A DNA stretch of 37,522 nucleotides from Clostridiales bacterium (lineage in GTDB: Bacteria > Bacillota > Clostridia > Lachnospirales > Lachnospiraceae). Position 1 is the first letter of the stretch. Every line of letters starts with the position of its first letter. This document shows, in pieces, positions 33,351-37,522 of this stretch. The notes beneath the pieces were generated by a model, which was not told where the DNA came from, made no database searches, and saw nothing but the letters and a program-made list of their open reading frames with translations. The DNA lies in assembly GCA_020860715.1 (NCBI GenBank), contig JAJBTU010000001.1, positions 1-37,522 on the forward strand, read 5' to 3'. The position numbers and the translations under genes were made by a program.

Positions 33351-34721
33351 ATGAAGATCATTATTGTCGGCCTCGGAAAAGTAGGGACCACTCTGGCGTC
33401 CGAACTTTGTGATGAGGAGAATGACGTCACGGTCATTGACAGAAAGGAAGAGCTGGTAGAAGATATTTCAGGCCAGTATGATCTGATGGGCGTCGCCGGG
33501 AACGGCGCCAGCCGGTCGATCCAGGTCGAGGCGGGGATCGAGGATGCGGATCTTCTGATTGCGGTGACCGGATCCGATGAGATCAACCTTCTCTGCTGCC
33601 TGATGGCAAAGGAGAGCGGAAAATGTCACTCGATCGCGCGTGTGCGGAATCCGGAATACCATTCGGAGATCGCGTTTATACGGGAAAAATTCGGGATTTC
33701 CCTGATCATTAATCCGGACATGGTCGCGGCGCTGGAGATCGCAAGAAACTTAAAGTTCCCGTCCGCGATTGATGTAGACTCCTTTGTAAAGAACCGGGTG
33801 GATATTTTAAAATTCCGCGTCAGGGAAAATTCTGTGCTGGACGGAGTGCGGATCGCGGACCTTTCTTCCAGGATTATGGACAATATTCTGATCTGCGCGA
33901 TTGAGCGGGGCAGCGAGCTGATCATTCCCAACGGCAACACGGTGCTGCACGAAAAGGATCAGATCGCGATTGTCGCCGGGAATAATGACGCGAATCAGTT
34001 TTTCCGCCAGGTGGGGATCCTGACCAATCAGGTAAAAAGCATCATGATTGTCGGCGGAAGTACGCTGGCGTATTATCTGGCCAAGATGCTCATCGCGGCA
34101 GGCATGCGCGTCAAGATCATTGAAAAAGACTATCAGCGCTGCGAGACGCTCTCCGAGATGCTTCCCAAGGCGACGATCGTCCACGGCGACGGCACGGATA
34201 AGGAACTGCTTTCCGAGGAAGGTCTGGAGGGCTATGAGAGTTTTGCGGCCCTGACCAATATTGATGAAGAGAACATCCTGATCTCACTTTACGCCAAGAA
34301 AATCGGCGGTCAGAAGAAGATCATTACCAAGGTCAACCGGATCGCGTTTGACGAGGTGATTCAGGAACTGGATCTGGATACGATCATTCACCCGAAAGAC
34401 GTCACAGCGGAGCTGATCATCCGTTATGCGCGGTCCATGAAGAATTCCTACGGGAGCAATGTGGAGACCTTACATAAAATCATCGACGGCAAGGCGGAGG
34501 CGCTGGAATTTATCATCCACGGGCAGTCCCGCGTGACGAATATGACGCTGCAGGAGCTGCCGATCCGCAAGGGGATCCTGGTGGCCTGCATTTACCGTCA
34601 TGGGAAGATCATCATTCCGGGCGGCTCGGACCGGATGCAGGACGGCGACAGTGTGATCATTGTCACACAGGACAAAGGACTGAAGAACATCGAGGATATA
34701 CTGGTGAAAAACCGTGCGTGA
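33351..34721 (+). CDS. trkA: Trk potassium uptake system NAD-binding protein TrkA
   Basis: This is the peripheral regulatory subunit that binds NAD(H) or ATP and gates TrkH. The 456-residue protein has two RCK modules. The first starts KIIIVGLGKVGTTLASEL (residues 1-215 with its TrkA-C part) and the second IMIVGGSTLAYYLAKML (about 230-456), each with an acidic residue at the end of beta-2 (VIDRKEE and IIEKDYQ). AGGAG, overlapping the preceding stop, precedes the ATG. The length is normal, and trkH follows 29 bases later as expected. Confidence 0.95.
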   Translation: MKIIIVGLGKVGTTLASELCDEENDVTVIDRKEELVEDISGQYDLMGVAGNGASRSIQVEAGIEDADLLIAVTGSDEINLLCCLMAKESGKCHSIARVRNPEYHSEIAFIREKFGISLIINPDMVAALEIARNLKFPSAIDVDSFVKNRVDILKFRVRENSVLDGVRIADLSSRIMDNILICAIERGSELIIPNGNTVLHEKDQIAIVAGNNDANQFFRQVGILTNQVKSIMIVGGSTLAYYLAKMLIAAGMRVKIIEKDYQRCETLSEMLPKATIVHGDGTDKELLSEEGLEGYESFAALTNIDEENILISLYAKKIGGQKKIITKVNRIAFDEVIQELDLDTIIHPKDVTAELIIRYARSMKNSYGSNVETLHKIIDGKAEALEFIIHGQSRVTNMTLQELPIRKGILVACIYRHGKIIIPGGSDRMQDGDSVIIVTQDKGLKNIEDILVKNRA

Positions 34722-34750
34722 TGAGCGGGACTTAAGAGGATGGCGCAAAG

Positions 34751-36187
34751 ATGAATTATAAGCTGATTCGTTATATTCTGGGGCTGGTTTTAATTGTGGA
34801 GGCAGGACTGATGCTGCCGTCCCTGGTCGTGGCACTGATCTTTCAGGAGCAGGAAGGTTTCGGCATCCTCTCGACCATGGGATTCTGTACGGCGGCGGGG
34901 CTTTCTCTGACTTTGAAAGCGCCCACATCCAAGACCATGCACGCACGGGAAGGGTTTGTGACCGTGTCTTTCTGCTGGATCGCGTTAAGCTCGTTTGGGG
35001 CGCTTCCCTTTGTGATCACGGGGGCGATCCCGAACTATATTGACGCTCTTTTTGAGACGGTATCCGGCTTTACGACGACCGGCTCTACGATATTGACGGA
35101 TGTGGAATCCATGGCGCACTGTCTGCAGTTCTGGCGCAGTTTCACGCACTGGATCGGCGGCATGGGCGTACTGGTGTTTATGATGTCCATCCTGCCGCTT
35201 GCAGGCGGCAGCAGCATGTATATGATGAAAGCGGAGAGCACTGGCCCTTCTGTCGGCAAGCTGGTGCCGAAGGTAAAGGGGACCGCGGGGCTTCTGTACC
35301 GCATGTATATCGCGCTGAGCCTTTTGATGCTTGCCCTTCTTCTGGTCGGCGGCATGCCGCTGTTTGATTCGCTGATCACCGTATTCGGTACGGCCGGTAC
35401 CGGCGGTTTCGGCATCAGAAATGACAGCATGGCGAGCTACAGCGCGTACCTTCAGGTCGTGACGACGATTTTCATGATCCTGTTCGGCTTTAATTTCAGC
35501 TTTTACTATCTGTGCTGGAAGCGGAAGTTTAAGACGGCGTTCCGGATGGTGGAGATCCGGGCGTATCTGCTGATCATTCTGGTTTCGATCGTCCTGATTT
35601 CCATCAATATCTACGGGATGTTTGACGGTGTGGCAGAGACGATCCGCCACGCGGCGTTCCAGGTGGGGACGATCATCACGACCACCGGCTTCGCGACGAC
35701 GGACTTCAATCAGTGGCCGGCATTCTCAAAGACGATTCTTGTCATGCTGATGTGCATCGGCGCCTGCGCGGGAAGCACCGGCGGCGGCATCAAGGTGCAG
35801 CGCATCCTGATTCTGGAGCGTTCTATCCGCAATGAACTGGATGTGATCACGCATCCGCACCACGTCCGCAAACAAAAGCTGGACGGACATGTGATCGAGC
35901 CTTCGGTCATCCGTACCGTAAACATTTTTCTGGCCGCGTATGCAGCGGTGTTCGCACTGTCGCTGCTGATCATTTCGATTGACAATTTTGACTTTACGAC
36001 GAATTTTACAGCCATCGCTGCGACGCTGAATAACATCGGCCCGGGCCTTGAGGTGGTCGGCCCGAGCGGAAACTACAGCGGATTTTCTTATCTGTCGAAG
36101 CTGGTCATGATTTTTGATATGCTGGCAGGCCGGCTGGAACTGTTCCCGCTTCTGATCCTCTTTTCGAGAAGTACGTGGAGAAAGTAA
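34751..36187 (+). CDS. trkH: Trk potassium uptake system membrane protein TrkH
   Basis: This is the channel-forming subunit for potassium uptake. The 478-residue integral membrane protein has about ten helices and the four pore loops of the family: TVSGFTTTGSTIL, FGTAGTGGFGIRND, TTTGFATTDFNQW and LNNIGPGLEVVG, each supplying a selectivity-filter glycine. SCWIALSSFGALPFVITG and SFTHWIGGMGVLVFM are also typical. GAGGAT stands upstream of the ATG. It partners TrkA encoded just before. Its stop is 17 bases from the end of the convergent CorC-like gene, and no bidirectional terminator is visible between them. Confidence 0.95.
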   Translation: MNYKLIRYILGLVLIVEAGLMLPSLVVALIFQEQEGFGILSTMGFCTAAGLSLTLKAPTSKTMHAREGFVTVSFCWIALSSFGALPFVITGAIPNYIDALFETVSGFTTTGSTILTDVESMAHCLQFWRSFTHWIGGMGVLVFMMSILPLAGGSSMYMMKAESTGPSVGKLVPKVKGTAGLLYRMYIALSLLMLALLLVGGMPLFDSLITVFGTAGTGGFGIRNDSMASYSAYLQVVTTIFMILFGFNFSFYYLCWKRKFKTAFRMVEIRAYLLIILVSIVLISINIYGMFDGVAETIRHAAFQVGTIITTTGFATTDFNQWPAFSKTILVMLMCIGACAGSTGGGIKVQRILILERSIRNELDVITHPHHVRKQKLDGHVIEPSVIRTVNIFLAAYAAVFALSLLIISIDNFDFTTNFTAIAATLNNIGPGLEVVGPSGNYSGFSYLSKLVMIFDMLAGRLELFPLLILFSRSTWRK

Positions 36188-36204
36188 TAAGAGCGTGCCA
36201 CAGT

Positions 36205-37488
36205 TTATTCTGAGCTGTCTTCAGAAGATTCGGTATCGCTCCCGTCCGGTTCTCCCGATGCTTCCGGCAGCAGCAGCTGCACCAGTTCGATCTTATTTTC
36301 CTCCATTTTCAGAACACGGATCTGTGTGCCGTCTTCCATGGCGACCGCATCCTGTTCCTCCGGAAGGTCGTCCAGAAGTTCGATGACCAGACCGCCGATC
36401 GAGTCGCAGGCCTCGGATTCCAGTGCCAGACCCAGCGCGTCATTGATATCGTCGAGCCGCACGGAGCCCTCGATCTGGTATTCCCGCTCGGAAATCTGCC
36501 GGATCAGGTTTGCCTCGTCCGCATCGTACTCGTCCCGGATGTCTCCGACAATCTCTTCCAGCAGATCCTCCAGTGAGACAATGCCGACCGCGTCTCCGTA
36601 CTCATCCAGCACGACAGAGAGACTGGCGGAGTCCTCCCGCATCGATTCCAGCAGATCCGAAGTCTTTTTGAATTCATACGTAAAATGCGGCTTGTACATG
36701 GCTTCCTCAATGCTGAAGCCTTCCTGTCCGTCGTAGCAGAAAAATTTCTTGATATTCAGGATACCAACCACATGGGCAGGATCCTCATGATAAACCGGCA
36801 GACGGGAATATTTTTCCTGCCGGAACATCTCTTTGATCTCATCATACGAATCCGTATCGCTGATCATGACGACCTCTGAGCGGGGCACCATCACGTCCTT
36901 GACCAGAGAATCACCGAAGTCCACCACGTTATAGATCATCTCACGTTCTTCTTTTTCAATCACGCCCTCCTGGTGGCTGACATCGACGAAGGTGCGCAGT
37001 TCCTGCTCTGTGACGGTATCCATGGAAACATTCAGATCTATGTGGAACGGCTTCAGAAGAAGCTGACAGACCGCATTGAGGACAAAGATCACCGGACGCA
37101 GGATTTTCATCAGAACGCTGATGACCGGACAGTAGGCGAGAGCCAGCTTTTCCGGGTAGGTGGCGGCAATCGTCTTTGGCGTAACCTCTCCGAATATCAG
37201 GATCAGAATCGTGACAATCGCGGTGGATACACTGATCGAGCCGTCGCCGGCCAGCTTGATCGCCAGTGAAGCTGCCAGAGCGGAAAGAAAGTTGTTTACC
37301 AGATTATTTCCGATCAGAAGGGTGCTTAAAAGCCTGGAACGGTTCTCCACCGTTTTGATAGCCAGAACAGCGCGTTTATCTCCTTCCTCAGCAAGCGCCT
37401 GCAGGCGGATCCGGTTCGCTGTGGTCAGCGCGGTCTCTGCAGAAGAAAAGAACGCGGAAAGAAGTAATAACCTGTACTTCCAGAAAAA
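36205..37488 (-). CDS. CorC/HlyC (CNNM/DUF21) family transporter with CBS domains; 5' end disrupted or uncertain
   Basis: From the first clear start codon (GTG at 37350) the product is 381 residues, but conserved family sequence (LLLLSAFFSSAETALTTANRIRLQ) continues in frame upstream to about 37470, so the true protein is longer. The parts are a DUF21 membrane domain with RSRLLSTLLIGNNLVNN and FGEVTPKTIAATYPEKLA, two CBS domains (from DVMVPRSEVVMI and from SLSVVLDEYGDAVGIVSLED), and a C-terminal CorC/HlyC domain (EYQIEGSVRLDDINDAL). Relatives are linked to magnesium or cobalt efflux. In the same frame two TAA codons (37494-37489) sit only six codons before the conserved helix, and no ATG, GTG or TTG lies between. 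A frameshift, sequencing error or rare start codon are the options. Confidence 0.8.
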   Translation of the reverse strand, partial: FFWKYRLLLLSAFFSSAETALTTANRIRLQALAEEGDKRAVLAIKTVENRSRLLSTLLIGNNLVNNFLSALAASLAIKLAGDGSISVSTAIVTILILIFGEVTPKTIAATYPEKLALAYCPVISVLMKILRPVIFVLNAVCQLLLKPFHIDLNVSMDTVTEQELRTFVDVSHQEGVIEKEEREMIYNVVDFGDSLVKDVMVPRSEVVMISDTDSYDEIKEMFRQEKYSRLPVYHEDPAHVVGILNIKKFFCYDGQEGFSIEEAMYKPHFTYEFKKTSDLLESMREDSASLSVVLDEYGDAVGIVSLEDLLEEIVGDIRDEYDADEANLIRQISEREYQIEGSVRLDDINDALGLALESEACDSIGGLVIELLDDLPEEQDAVAMEDGTQIRVLKMEENKIELVQLLLPEASGEPDGSDTESSEDSSE

Positions 37489-37522
37489 TTATTACTCAAA
37501 CAGCCATTTTTCGCCATTTTCA

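Overview
The window looks like chromosomal DNA from an anaerobic, spore-forming member of the Bacillota, most likely a Lachnospiraceae-type clostridium. The reasons are strong AGGAGG-type ribosome binding sites, a few TTG and GTG starts, spoVAA/spoVAB sporulation genes, a DUF4317-like protein, and the gene set as a whole. No species can be named from the sequence alone. All genes but the last run on the plus strand. I saw no tRNA, rRNA, CRISPR array, insertion sequence or phage gene.

Region 1 (61-4357) holds two large polytopic membrane proteins of glycan-assembly type and ends at an intrinsic terminator. Region 2 (4469-12810) starts at a good sigma-A promoter. It encodes an ABC-2 polysaccharide exporter (Wzm/Wzt, the latter with a C-terminal carbohydrate-binding domain), a glycosyltransferase-methyltransferase fusion, a small adaptor/coiled-coil protein, a GT4 glycosyltransferase and a tandem GT4-GT4 fusion. 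Region 3 (12875-20492) holds a further membrane protein, a polysaccharide pyruvyl transferase family protein, a GtrA-like flippase, a GT2 polyprenyl-phosphate glycosyltransferase, a two-[4Fe-4S] F420-hydrogenase-beta-like protein and a GT-C (ArnT/PMT-like) transferase. Region 4 (20584-29734) is visibly richer in GC and supplies precursors: ManC, Gmd, Rmd, a phosphohexomutase, a three-domain GMP/PMI fusion and a polyprenyl-phosphate sugar-phosphate transferase that would start chains.

Together these predict a GDP-mannose to GDP-D-rhamnose pathway, chain initiation on undecaprenyl phosphate, cytoplasmic elongation by GT4 enzymes, possible capping by methylation, and export through Wzm/Wzt. After export, lipid-linked sugars could be added outside the membrane by the GtrA/GT2/GT-C set. 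The closest known analogies are the Pseudomonas aeruginosa A-band D-rhamnan locus and the Geobacillus S-layer rhamnan locus. The polymer structure is an inference.

Region 5 (29795-36187) is ordinary core genome: a DUF4317-like protein, a small membrane protein plus spoVAA-spoVAB behind a sigma-G-like promoter, a class I aminotransferase with a gene-free leader of about 300 bases, and the TrkA/TrkH potassium uptake pair. A convergent CorC/HlyC-type transporter gene closes the window on the minus strand. Its 5' end does not read cleanly: two in-frame stops lie just before the conserved N-terminus.
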